In this document: piece by piece, positions 26,155-33,913 of the stretch
Layout: every line of letters starts with the position of its first letter
Position numbering within the stretch: position 1 is the stretch's first letter
Source: Sphingobium sp. TCM1
GTDB taxonomy: Bacteria; Pseudomonadota; Alphaproteobacteria; Sphingomonadales; Sphingomonadaceae
NCBI RefSeq assembly: GCF_001650725.1
Contig: NZ_LXVX01000001.1
Span: 124,001 to 188,000 of the forward strand
Length of the DNA: 64,000 bases
Reading direction: 5' to 3'
The notes under the pieces: generated by a model
What the model saw: only the letters and a program-made list of their open reading frames with translations
Database searches by the model: none
Told to the model about the DNA's origin: nothing
Program-made: the position numbers and the translations under genes

Positions 26155-26396
26155 TCCGCATCTACTGGGTCGGCGACGACAGCAGCGCCAGCGAACGCTT
26201 CGCCCGTGAACATGCGATGGCGACGGCGCGGGACATTCATGCGGAGGATCGCGCGGTGATCGAGGCGGGCCAGCGTGGCCTGTCCAGCGGGGCGCTGACG
26301 CATATCCACTTTCAGACCCAGGAAGCGCTGTGCCGACATCTTTATAACGGCGTTCGCGACGCGGTCGAAGCCTGGCGGGCGGAGGGAGTGGCATGA
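26001..26396 (+). pseudogene. 3' remnant of a Rieske ring-hydroxylating oxygenase alpha subunit
   Basis: From 26001 to 26396 one frame encodes about 131 residues of the C-terminal catalytic domain of a Rieske oxygenase: HDRDYFALFPNFFLLGT, FSHVVYPVSATRSRG, RIYWVGDD and LTHIHFQTQEALCRHLYNGV. The Rieske cluster domain and iron ligands are absent. The upstream part of this frame is antisense-like and overlaps tetR in another phase. The boundary with tetR is sharp at about 26000, as expected for a deletion joining two genes. No start codon with a ribosome site is evident. A complete oxygenase of the same superfamily is encoded at 43467-44843, but this remnant is a different type. Confidence 0.82.
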
Positions 26397-26731
26397 GAGC
26401 CCTTCTGCCCGCCGGCTTCGAGGCCCTAGAACCATTTGTCGACGGCTGGGCCGTGGACGGCGCGGCCGCACGGGCGGCGCGCCGAACGGCATCGTCCCGC
26501 CAGGAACGTCAGACCTTTTTCGACGCCGCCAGCCCTCTTGTCGGCGCAGCGCTGGATCGGTTGGACAACACAGCCCTCACAGAGCATGATGCCGCAGAAC
26601 GACGGCTCATGCTGCTCTGCCTCTCGCTGGCGCATGTCGCGCAGGCGGTCGAGGTGCAGGGCGACGACGAGGAGCGGCACGCCCTCCATCGGGAAGCGAT
26701 GCGGATCACGCGCGCGGCGGCGGATCATTGA
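26393..26731 (+). CDS. Small protein coupled to the oxygenase remnant, function unknown
   Basis: This 112-residue, helix-rich acidic protein starts with an ATG overlapping the remnant's stop (ATGA, 26393-26396), so it was the next gene in the original oxygenase operon. It has no membrane segment or Cys cluster. Leu and Ala periodicity in LSLAHVAQAVEVQGDDEERHALHREA suggests a helical bundle. I do not recognise a family. With the oxygenase gone, its translation must depend on read-through from the TetR transcript. It is intact in length as far as can be seen. Confidence 0.6.
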   Translation: MRALLPAGFEALEPFVDGWAVDGAAARAARRTASSRQERQTFFDAASPLVGAALDRLDNTALTEHDAAERRLMLLCLSLAHVAQAVEVQGDDEERHALHREAMRITRAAADH

Positions 26732-26744
26732 CCGGGAGGACGCG

Positions 26745-27557
26745 ATGAACCTTGGCCTTGCCGGACAGGTAGCGATCGTCACCGGTGCAACGGCGAATAT
26801 CGGCCGAGCCATCGCGCTGGAACTGGCAGCGGAAAGGGCGATCATCGTCGCGGTCGGGCGCGATGGCGCGGCCGGCGCCCGCGTCACCGCGCAATGCCGG
26901 GAGCGCGGGGCGACCGCCGCCCATTTCCTTTCGGCGGAGCTGACCGATCCCGATGCGGCGACCCGGATCGCCGCAGTGGCGGAAGCGATCGGGCCGGTGG
27001 CGGTGCTCGTCAACAATGTGGGCGGCAATGTGGGCGCCGGCTTCTTTGCAGAGTCCGACCCGGCTACATGGAACAGGGACATCGACCTCAACCTGGGCAC
27101 GGTGTTGCGCATGACCCATCCCATGCTACCTGCGATGATCGCGCGGAAAAGCGGTGCGATCGTCAACATCGGGTCCACCGCCGGTCTGGTCGGGGATTAT
27201 ATGCTGCCGGTCTATTCGGCGGCCAAGGCGGCGGTCCATGGCTTTACCAAAGTGCTGGCCAAGGAAGTCGGCCAGCATGGCGTGCGCGTCAATTGCGTCG
27301 CCCCCTATGGCACGATCTCGACCGACCCCGACGCCTTCAGCAAGGGAAGCCGCTTCAATCCCGACGACGGGTTTTTCCGCAAGGCCTTTGCCGGTGCCAG
27401 TCCCGATGACATGGTCCGGCGCGCGCGCCGGACGGTGCTGGGACGGCCGGTCGCGACCGCGCAGGAGGTAGCGACGCTTGCGGTGTATCTGGCGAGCGAC
27501 CGGGCCGGCTTCACCACGGGACAGGTCTATGCCGTGGACGGCGGCAGCCTGCTTTAG
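26745..27557 (+). CDS. Short-chain dehydrogenase
   Basis: The 270-residue SDR has TGATANIG, NNVGGN, the catalytic YSAAK and a C-terminal AVDGGSLL typical of classical FabG-like enzymes. GGGAGG lies five bases before the ATG at 26745. It is 13 bases downstream of the small protein and probably belongs to the same former oxygenase operon, where a dehydrogenase could oxidise a cis-dihydrodiol or alcohol product. It faces a VOC-family gene, converging with a 30-base gap and no terminator hairpin. Confidence 0.86.
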   Translation: MNLGLAGQVAIVTGATANIGRAIALELAAERAIIVAVGRDGAAGARVTAQCRERGATAAHFLSAELTDPDAATRIAAVAEAIGPVAVLVNNVGGNVGAGFFAESDPATWNRDIDLNLGTVLRMTHPMLPAMIARKSGAIVNIGSTAGLVGDYMLPVYSAAKAAVHGFTKVLAKEVGQHGVRVNCVAPYGTISTDPDAFSKGSRFNPDDGFFRKAFAGASPDDMVRRARRTVLGRPVATAQEVATLAVYLASDRAGFTTGQVYAVDGGSLL

Positions 27558-27587
27558 CGCCGATCGACATTCAGATGATGACGGGCG

Positions 27588-27968
27588 CTAGTCTGGCGGG
27601 CCGAAACGGAACACGACCAGCTTGTTGCCGTCCAGATCGCGAAAATAGGCGCCATAGAAGCCATCGGGGTCATCGCCCCGGATGCCCGGCTTGCCCTCGC
27701 AGGTACCACCCAGTTCCAGCGCCTTTGCGTGGACCGCATCGACGGTCGCGCGGCTCGCCGCCTGGATGCCGACCTGGTTGCCGTTGCCGGGGGTCGCCTC
27801 CCCTTCGAACGGCTTGCCGATCAGCAGCATTCCGCCGTCGGCGGTCTTATAGGCGACAACGTCAGGCCGGTCGAAGGCGCGCATGGCGCCCAGCAAAGTG
27901 GCGATGCCATCGTAGAACGTCTTGGCGCGATCCAGGTCGCGGGTGCCGAAGCGGGCAAGACTGATCAT
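27588..27968 (-). CDS. VOC-superfamily (glyoxalase/extradiol fold) protein
   Basis: The 126-residue single-repeat VOC protein starts MISLARFGTRDLDRAKTFYDG, the typical first beta-alpha unit, and ends with FRDLDGNKLVVFRF. Metal ligands in such small VOC proteins are often His/Glu, but only Glu near the middle is clear here, so a bleomycin-resistance-like or non-catalytic role is possible. AGGAAGGG stands about ten bases before the ATG at 27968. It is 19 bases from a second VOC gene on the same strand, and the AraC gene lies upstream of both. Confidence 0.74.
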   Translation of the reverse strand: MISLARFGTRDLDRAKTFYDGIATLLGAMRAFDRPDVVAYKTADGGMLLIGKPFEGEATPGNGNQVGIQAASRATVDAVHAKALELGGTCEGKPGIRGDDPDGFYGAYFRDLDGNKLVVFRFGPPD

Positions 27969-27987
27969 CGTTATTGTCCCTTCCTCT

Positions 27988-28455
27988 TCATCGTCCACCC
28001 ATCGCCGCCCAGCGATCCGGCTCCATCCAGACATATTCGGTATAATGGCCGAGCCAAGATCGCGTATCGAGATAGAGGAACTCCAGCTTGCCCGGCGTCC
28101 CGCCCTTCAGCACGATCGGGAAGGGCTGCTCCGCGACCCGCGTCATCAGCGCGTCCCAGTCATCGACGACATGGCAGACATGGTGGAAGGCCAGCCGGTC
28201 ATCAGCGGGCAACGCATCGCGATAGATGGCGAGGACGTCGCCCCCCTTCGGCTCGATCAGTTCATAGTTGAGATCCTCGACCCAGACGAAGGCGAGCTTC
28301 TGAACGCCCGTCCCCTCGCCCTGCGGCGTCCAGACATGGACCGGCACCTCGATCTCGTGCAGCGCGCGGACGTCGGCCCGAGCCCGGAACTCAGCGACCG
28401 CCTTGTCGACGTTTCGCGTGACATAGGCATTCTGATAATGGCGTCCCACGATCAT
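27988..28455 (-). CDS. VOC-superfamily protein
   Basis: The 155-residue VOC protein begins MIVGRHYQNAYVTRNVDKAV and shows FHHVCHVVDDWDALM in its second half with LEFLYLDTRSWLGHYTEYVW near the end. The His in FHH and the Glu in YTEYVW are candidate metal ligands, compatible with a lyase, epimerase or dioxygenase. GGGAGAGG precedes the ATG at 28455. It follows the AraC gene on the same strand across a 113-base gap and precedes the other VOC gene. The substrate is unknown. Confidence 0.76.
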   Translation of the reverse strand: MIVGRHYQNAYVTRNVDKAVAEFRARADVRALHEIEVPVHVWTPQGEGTGVQKLAFVWVEDLNYELIEPKGGDVLAIYRDALPADDRLAFHHVCHVVDDWDALMTRVAEQPFPIVLKGGTPGKLEFLYLDTRSWLGHYTEYVWMEPDRWAAMGGR

Positions 28456-28568
28456 GGTCCGTCCTCTCCCGATTATCTTTACAACGAAATGGACAGATAA
28501 ACGGCACTCGCCAACCATCCCATCTGTCGATCGCCAGCCCTATCGTCGATATCGGGCCAAAGCGCGCA

Positions 28569-29441
28569 TCAGCCAGCCTTGGGCAGGCGGCGCTGGCGAA
28601 ACTGGCGCGGGGTCGCGCCGGTCGCGCGGCGAAAGGCGTAAGCGAAGCTCGACGGGGACGCGAAGCCGAGCGCGAAGGCGATTTCCTTGACGCTCTCGCC
28701 CGTCCCCAGATGGCGCTTGGCCATGTCGATGCGGATCTGCGCAACATGGTCGCCGATCGAACAACCGCGACTAGCCCGGAAGCCGCGGGTGAGCTGGCGC
28801 ACCGACATGTTGCAGAGCGCCGCCAGTTCCTCCAGCGGCGGCGGCGGACCGGGCTGGTGCAGCCGCTCGTCGAGCCGCCGCAGCCGCCAGGAGGCGAGTC
28901 CGCCGGTGATTGGTCCCTCGGCGATCGCCTGGCAATAGCGGGCGACCTCGATCGCCAGTTGCTGCGCGATCAGTTCCGCCAGCATGTCGCCGCCCGGCCC
29001 CGGATGCCGCACTTCTTCCGCCAGCCGCAACAGGCAGGCGCGCATGTGCGGATGCGCGATGTCCAGCCCCGCCGCCAGCCGTCGGTCGGTCCATTCGATG
29101 CCGCCGTCGAGCCAGCGGTCGATGGTCACGGCGGGAATTTCGCACACGACCGACGCCTGTCGTCCGCCCGATTCGCTGCGGATATGAATCCCTTCCCCCG
29201 GCGGCACGAGGAAAATCTCCCCCAACGGTTCATAGCGATGCGGGCCCCAACGTTCGCGATAGCAGCCCCGCGCCTTTTCCGGGCGGGGCGTCAGGCACAG
29301 GTCGAGCCAATAATGATCGGCGCGGCGGAACAGCCGGTCGGTCGGCTGGGCGAGATGCAAGCGCATGATCCGCACCTTCGCCGAGGACACGACCAGTTCC
29401 GCCTCGAAGGTGGAGTCGGCGTAGGTTTCCAATGGCGGCAT
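28569..29441 (-). CDS. AraC-family regulator
   Basis: The 290-residue regulator has an N-terminal cupin-like sensing region and a C-terminal AraC DNA-binding domain (about 195-285) with two helix-turn-helix units: ELAALCNMSVRQLTRGFRAS and EIAFALGFASPSSFAYAFRR. It is divergent from the SDR-ADH-MBL-sulfotransferase operon, the usual place for an activator of that operon. The 148-base spacer contains ATTGC repeats at 29492 and 29510, 18 bases apart, and GGTC-AATTGC-GACC (29506-29519), which could be its sites. The VOC genes downstream on the same strand may be part of its transcript. Confidence 0.86.
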   Translation of the reverse strand: MPPLETYADSTFEAELVVSSAKVRIMRLHLAQPTDRLFRRADHYWLDLCLTPRPEKARGCYRERWGPHRYEPLGEIFLVPPGEGIHIRSESGGRQASVVCEIPAVTIDRWLDGGIEWTDRRLAAGLDIAHPHMRACLLRLAEEVRHPGPGGDMLAELIAQQLAIEVARYCQAIAEGPITGGLASWRLRRLDERLHQPGPPPPLEELAALCNMSVRQLTRGFRASRGCSIGDHVAQIRIDMAKRHLGTGESVKEIAFALGFASPSSFAYAFRRATGATPRQFRQRRLPKAG

Positions 29442-29589
29442 CGCCCTCTCCGGCTGACATGGTCTTGGCCCTGTCGGTGGATTATGACCCGATTGCTACA
29501 GTCAGGTCAATTGCGACCCGCGCCGCTCTCCCCGACACTCTGCGCCAAGCGAACGACCGCCAGCGGGCGGCGATTATGCAAGGAGAGCG

Positions 29590-30411
29590 GTGGTGACGGG
29601 TCTTTTCGACTGTTCGGAGAAGGTTGCGCTGGTGACGGGCGGCAATGGCGGCATTGGGCTGGGTTTTGCGCGCGGGATCGCGAAAATGGGCGGGCAGATC
29701 GCCATCTGGGCACGCAACGTGGACAAGAATGAGGTCGCCAAGGCAGACCTGCTGGCGGCAGGTGCGAGCCGCGTCGAAACCTACCAGGTCGATGTGGCGT
29801 CCGAAGCGGCGATCGTCGCGGGCTATGCACAGTTGCTCGCCGATTTCGGGCGGATCGACTGCGTCTTCGCCAATTCGGGACGCGCCTCGCGCAGCCGGTC
29901 GGTGCTGACGCTGGATTCGGCCGAATGGCATGACCTGCTGGCGGTGAACCTGCATGGCGCCTTCTTCACCCTTCGCGAAGGCGCCAAGGCGATGGTCGCG
30001 CGCGCCGACGCCGGCGAACCGGGCGGCAGCCTGGTCTATTGCGGCAGCCTGTCCATGTTCCACGGGATGCCCGGCATCAACAATTATGCCGCGTCCAAGG
30101 GGGGCATGGGCGCGGCCGTGCGCGGCATGGCGGCGGAACTGGGCAAATATGATATCCGCGCGAACAGCATCGCGCCCGGCTATGTCAAGACGGGCATCGG
30201 CGGCGACCAGGGGATGAGCGAGGAGATGAAGGCGCGCATGGCCGCGGTCGACGCGCATTTTTCCGCCAAGACGCCGATCCACCGGCCGGGCGCGATCGAG
30301 GATTTCGAGGGGATCGGCGCCTATCTCTGTTCCGACGCGTCCCGCTTCCACACCGGCGACACGATCGTGATCGACGGCGGCAGCCTGATCTATCCCCCCT
30401 ACGCCTTCTGA
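29590..30411 (+). CDS. Short-chain dehydrogenase (GTG start)
   Basis: The 273-residue SDR has TGGNGGIG, ANSGRASRS in place of NNAG, the serine in YCGSLSM, and the catalytic YAASK. Its start is GTG at 29590 (a second GTG follows at 29593), with AGGAGAG just upstream. It is the first gene of an operon with a zinc-type alcohol dehydrogenase, a metallo-beta-lactamase-fold protein and a sulfotransferase. The AraC regulator is divergent. A role in oxidising or reducing a ring alcohol is plausible. Confidence 0.86.
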   Translation: MVTGLFDCSEKVALVTGGNGGIGLGFARGIAKMGGQIAIWARNVDKNEVAKADLLAAGASRVETYQVDVASEAAIVAGYAQLLADFGRIDCVFANSGRASRSRSVLTLDSAEWHDLLAVNLHGAFFTLREGAKAMVARADAGEPGGSLVYCGSLSMFHGMPGINNYAASKGGMGAAVRGMAAELGKYDIRANSIAPGYVKTGIGGDQGMSEEMKARMAAVDAHFSAKTPIHRPGAIEDFEGIGAYLCSDASRFHTGDTIVIDGGSLIYPPYAF

Positions 30412-30424
30412 AAAGCGGAGAGCG

Positions 30425-31441
30425 ATGATGCGCCTGCTCACCATCCATGACGTGAACGATGTGCGGCTCGACCCCTATCAGCGTCCCGAACCAGGGCCGA
30501 AGGATGTGGTCGTGAAGATGAAGGCCTGCGGCATCTGCGGCAGCGACCTGAGCTACATCAAGGCAGGCGGCATCCCGCGTCCCGGCACGAAGACCGCGCT
30601 GGGCCATGAGGGCGCAGGTGAACTGATGTTCGTGGGGGACGAGGTTTCGGGCGTGTCCGTGGGCCAGAGCGTCATCATCAACCCGATGATGACGCCGAGC
30701 TATGTCGGCAGCGGCGGGCCGGAAGGCGCCTTCACCGAGGAACTGCTGGTCCGCGACGCGCGGCTGGGCGACAGCCTGCTGCCGATCCCCGAGGGCATAT
30801 CCTATGACGTGGCGGCGATGTGCGAGCCGCTGGCAGTGGCGATGCACGGGGTCAACCGGGCGCAGGCCAAGGCCGGCGACAGGATCGTGATCTTCGGCTG
30901 CGGGCCGATCGGCCTGGGCATGATCCTGTGGGCGGTCGACCGGGGCTGCACCGACGTGATCGCGCTCGATCTGGCCGAAGAGCGGCTGGAGCGCGCGCGC
31001 GCGCTGGGCGCCCACACGATCAACCCCGGCGCGGAGGATGCAATCGCACGGATCAAGGAGATTCACGGCACGGTCATGGTGTTCGGGCGCGAAAAGGCGT
31101 CGACCGACGCCTATATCGACGCAGCCGGCGCGCCGTCCATCCTGCATGACGTGGTGACGCTGGCCAAGACCCATGCTCGCCATGTCATCACGGCGGCTTA
31201 CCTCAAGCCCGTCGAACTGCCCGCCGGGCCGATGCTGACGACCGAGATGACGATCACCACGGCGGTCGGCTATCCGATCGAAATGCCCGAGGTGATTGCC
31301 GCCATGCCGCGCCTGAAGGAGCGGATCGCGGCACTGATTAGCCACCGGCTTCCTTTCGACCGGGTGATCGAGGGGCTGGGCATCGCCGCGCAGCCGCAAT
31401 CGGCCAAGGTGATGATCGAATTCGACGGAGCGGGCGCATGA
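30425..31441 (+). CDS. Zinc-dependent medium-chain alcohol dehydrogenase
   Basis: The 338-residue MDR enzyme has the catalytic-zinc motif CGICGSD (about 35-41), GHEGAG with the His-Glu pair at 61-62, and the NAD(P) loop GCGPIGLG. The structural-zinc lobe with four cysteines is missing (the region reads INPMMTPSYVGSGG), so it holds one zinc per subunit. It resembles threonine- or 2,3-butanediol-dehydrogenase-like proteins. It starts 13 bases after the SDR, and its stop overlaps the next start (ATGA at 31438). Confidence 0.87.
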   Translation: MMRLLTIHDVNDVRLDPYQRPEPGPKDVVVKMKACGICGSDLSYIKAGGIPRPGTKTALGHEGAGELMFVGDEVSGVSVGQSVIINPMMTPSYVGSGGPEGAFTEELLVRDARLGDSLLPIPEGISYDVAAMCEPLAVAMHGVNRAQAKAGDRIVIFGCGPIGLGMILWAVDRGCTDVIALDLAEERLERARALGAHTINPGAEDAIARIKEIHGTVMVFGREKASTDAYIDAAGAPSILHDVVTLAKTHARHVITAAYLKPVELPAGPMLTTEMTITTAVGYPIEMPEVIAAMPRLKERIAALISHRLPFDRVIEGLGIAAQPQSAKVMIEFDGAGA

Positions 31442-32712
31442 GCATGGCCGCCGACACCAGGCCACAGACGCCGCTCGGCGCGCTGGTCACGTCCGGGGAC
31501 GGGCAGAACGAAGCCGTCCGGATCGCCGACGGTATCCTCATGGTGAAGGATATTTCCAACGCCTATCTGGTGACGACGCAGGATGGCGACCTGCTAGTCA
31601 ATACCGGCTTTTTGGGCAATGGTGCGCGCAACAAGGGGCTGTTCGCGCCGCACCGCACCGGCCCGCTGCGCCGCATCATCCTGACCCAGAGCCATGCCGA
31701 CCATTATGGCGCGCTACCCGAGCAGCGGGAGGACGGGACGCAGGTGATTGCCGGCGCGGGCTTCACCGAGACGGCCGATTATTTCGACCGGCTCGCGCCC
31801 TTCCTCGCCCGCCGGTCGGGGAAATTATGGGCGTCGATGACGCGCCGCGACGGGCCGCCGCCCAAGCCGCCGGTCATCGTCCCCGACATCGAGGTCGCGA
31901 CCGGCCTGGCCTTCACCCAGGGCGGACGACGTTTCGAACTGGTCAAGACGCCGGGCGGCGAGACGCTGTGCTCCGCCTTCCTGTGGATGCCCGACGAAGG
32001 GATCGTCTTCACCGGCAACCTGTTCGGCCCGGTCTGGCGCGCCATGCCCAATCTGGTGACGATCCGCGGCGACCGGCCCCGGCTCGTGCGCGCCTATCTC
32101 CGGTCGGTGGAGCAGGTGCGGGCGCTGGACGCAGACCTTGTCATTACCGGCCATGGCGATCCAATCCGGGGACGCGATGCGATCCGCGCCGACCTCGACC
32201 GGATGCACGCGGCGGTCAGCTATCTGGAGCGCGAAACCGTCGCGGGCATGAATGCGGGACGGAGCGTGCAGGATCTGATGCGCGACATCGCCCTGCCCGA
32301 CGACCTGAGGATCGGCGAGTTTCACGGCAAGACGGCCTGGGTCGTGCGCGCCATATGGGAGGAGAATGCCGGCTGGTTCCATTATGCCGACGGAACCACG
32401 GCGCTCTATGGCGTGCCGCGATCGGCGGTCGATGCCGACCTTGCCGAAATGGCGGGCGGCGCGGGCGCACTGGCCGCCCGCGCCCATGCCCATGTTGTGG
32501 GCCGGCGGCCGCTCGAAGCGCTGCACCTGCTCGACATCGCGCTGCATGTCGCGCCCGATCATGACATGGCGCTGGGCGTCAAGAAGACCGCGCTGGAGCA
32601 GTTGCTGGCCGCGAGCGGCGGCACCAACCTGTCGGAAACCATGTGGCTGAAGGCGGAAATCGCCGAGGTCGAGAAACGCCTGGCCAGCCAGATGCAAGAA
32701 GGAGAAGGATGA
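31438..32712 (+). CDS. Metallo-beta-lactamase-fold protein, alkylsulfatase-like
   Basis: The 424-residue protein has an N-terminal MBL domain (about 25-260) and a C-terminal dimerisation-like domain rich in Ala (about 300-420), as in type III alkylsulfatases. The metal motif reads TQSHADHYG (83-91): the first His of THxHxDH is Gln, so one zinc ligand is replaced. ITGHGDP near 240 supplies another ligand. It may hydrolyse a sulfate ester or thioester with a changed metal site, or be inactive. Overlapping stops and starts link it to the alcohol dehydrogenase before and the sulfotransferase after it. Confidence 0.8.
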   Translation: MSMAADTRPQTPLGALVTSGDGQNEAVRIADGILMVKDISNAYLVTTQDGDLLVNTGFLGNGARNKGLFAPHRTGPLRRIILTQSHADHYGALPEQREDGTQVIAGAGFTETADYFDRLAPFLARRSGKLWASMTRRDGPPPKPPVIVPDIEVATGLAFTQGGRRFELVKTPGGETLCSAFLWMPDEGIVFTGNLFGPVWRAMPNLVTIRGDRPRLVRAYLRSVEQVRALDADLVITGHGDPIRGRDAIRADLDRMHAAVSYLERETVAGMNAGRSVQDLMRDIALPDDLRIGEFHGKTAWVVRAIWEENAGWFHYADGTTALYGVPRSAVDADLAEMAGGAGALAARAHAHVVGRRPLEALHLLDIALHVAPDHDMALGVKKTALEQLLAASGGTNLSETMWLKAEIAEVEKRLASQMQEGEG

Positions 32713-33875
32713 TGACAACCACCACCGCCGGGCTGGACGCGGACGCGATCGTCGCGGCCGCCCGCGAGCAGACGGGTCTGACCGATCTGGGCGACGACGC
32801 GATCCTGGAAGGGCTGAACGTCCTGGTCGACGCGATCAATCGGGAGGCGAAGCTGACCGAGGCGGCCCAGGGGCGCTGGGCGCAGCAATTGACGGCGACG
32901 CTCGCCAATCGGCTTCAGGTCGAGGATTATCTGGCGAAGCATCCCGCGCTGCTGGACGCGCCGGTCGTAAAGCCCCTGTTCGTGTTCGGCCTGCCGCGCA
33001 CAGGCACGACGCTGACCATCAACCTGCTCAATGCCGATCCGGCGCGGCGCAGCTTCCTGCGCTGGGAGGCGTTCAACACGGTCCCGCCAGCCGCAGCCGG
33101 CGCACTGAGCAGCGACCCGCGCTATGTCGCGGAGCAGGCGCGGCTGGACATGATGCTCAAATATGCACCGCATATCTCGGCCATGCATCATGAGGATGCG
33201 GACAGCCCGACCGAGTGCCAATTCTCGATGGCGCCGTCCTTCTGCGCCCAATATTATGACTCGGTGCTCAACATCCCGAGCTACCAGAATTGGCTGTTCT
33301 CGACGAGCTACCTGCCCGCCTTCCGCTACCAAAAGCGGCTGTTCCAGCTGTTGCAGGAAAATAATGGCGGCCAGTGGACGCTGAAGAATCCCTGGCACCC
33401 GCTGTTCCTGAATGACCTGACCACCATCTATCCCGACGCGCAGCTGGTGATGACCCATCGCGATCCGGCCGATGTCGTCGCGTCGGCGTGCAGCCTGGTC
33501 TATCAGGTGCGCAAGATGTTCAGCGACGATGTCGATCCGGTCGAGGTCGGCCGGTCGCAGTTGCGCACCTTCGACCTGATGATCGAGCGGATGCTGGCCT
33601 ATCGCGCGGCGCATGGCTGGGATGCGATCCACGACATCCAGTATGACCAGCAGCTGGCCGATCCGATCGGCGAGATGCGGCGGCTCTATGCGCGGTTCGA
33701 CACGCCCCTCACGGCGGAGGCGGAAGCCGCGATGCAGGCGACGCTGAGCGCCAACCCCCAGGGCAAGCATGGCAAGCACAGCTATGCGCTGGAGGATTAC
33801 GGCTTCGATCGCGCGGGCATCCACGCGCATTTCGAGGATTATATCGACCGCTTCGCGATTCCGGTGAAGGGGTAG
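32709..33875 (+). CDS. Sulfotransferase-family protein
   Basis: The 388-residue protein has the 5'-phosphosulfate loop GLPRTGTT (94-101), the 3'-phosphate motif THRDPADVVAS near 255, and a hydrophobic core typical of the sulfotransferase-3 family, common in actinobacteria and sphingomonads. It would move sulfate from PAPS to an alcohol or phenol. The start at 32709 overlaps the MBL stop (ATGA). Its coupling to an alkylsulfatase-like gene is unusual, since one would add and the other remove sulfate. The gene ends before a strong hairpin. Confidence 0.8.
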   Translation: MMTTTTAGLDADAIVAAAREQTGLTDLGDDAILEGLNVLVDAINREAKLTEAAQGRWAQQLTATLANRLQVEDYLAKHPALLDAPVVKPLFVFGLPRTGTTLTINLLNADPARRSFLRWEAFNTVPPAAAGALSSDPRYVAEQARLDMMLKYAPHISAMHHEDADSPTECQFSMAPSFCAQYYDSVLNIPSYQNWLFSTSYLPAFRYQKRLFQLLQENNGGQWTLKNPWHPLFLNDLTTIYPDAQLVMTHRDPADVVASACSLVYQVRKMFSDDVDPVEVGRSQLRTFDLMIERMLAYRAAHGWDAIHDIQYDQQLADPIGEMRRLYARFDTPLTAEAEAAMQATLSANPQGKHGKHSYALEDYGFDRAGIHAHFEDYIDRFAIPVKG

Positions 33876-33882
33876 GAGGCGC

Positions 33883-33903
33883 GAGGGGGCGTGTCGCCCC
33901 CTC
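33883..33903. terminator. Hairpin between convergent genes
   Basis: A perfect 9-bp stem, GAGGGGGCG (33883-33891) with CGCCCCCTC (33895-33903), closes a TGT loop. It sits between the sulfotransferase stop and the convergent SDR stop. No U run follows on either strand, so it may act with Rho or as an mRNA end protector. Confidence 0.6.
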
Positions 33904-33913
33904 CCCACTCCGT

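Noticed and set aside
29492..29519. ATTGC repeats as a firm AraC binding site
   Set aside because: Two 5-base repeats 18 bases apart and a 4-base-arm palindrome are too short to claim; they are only mentioned in the AraC entry.
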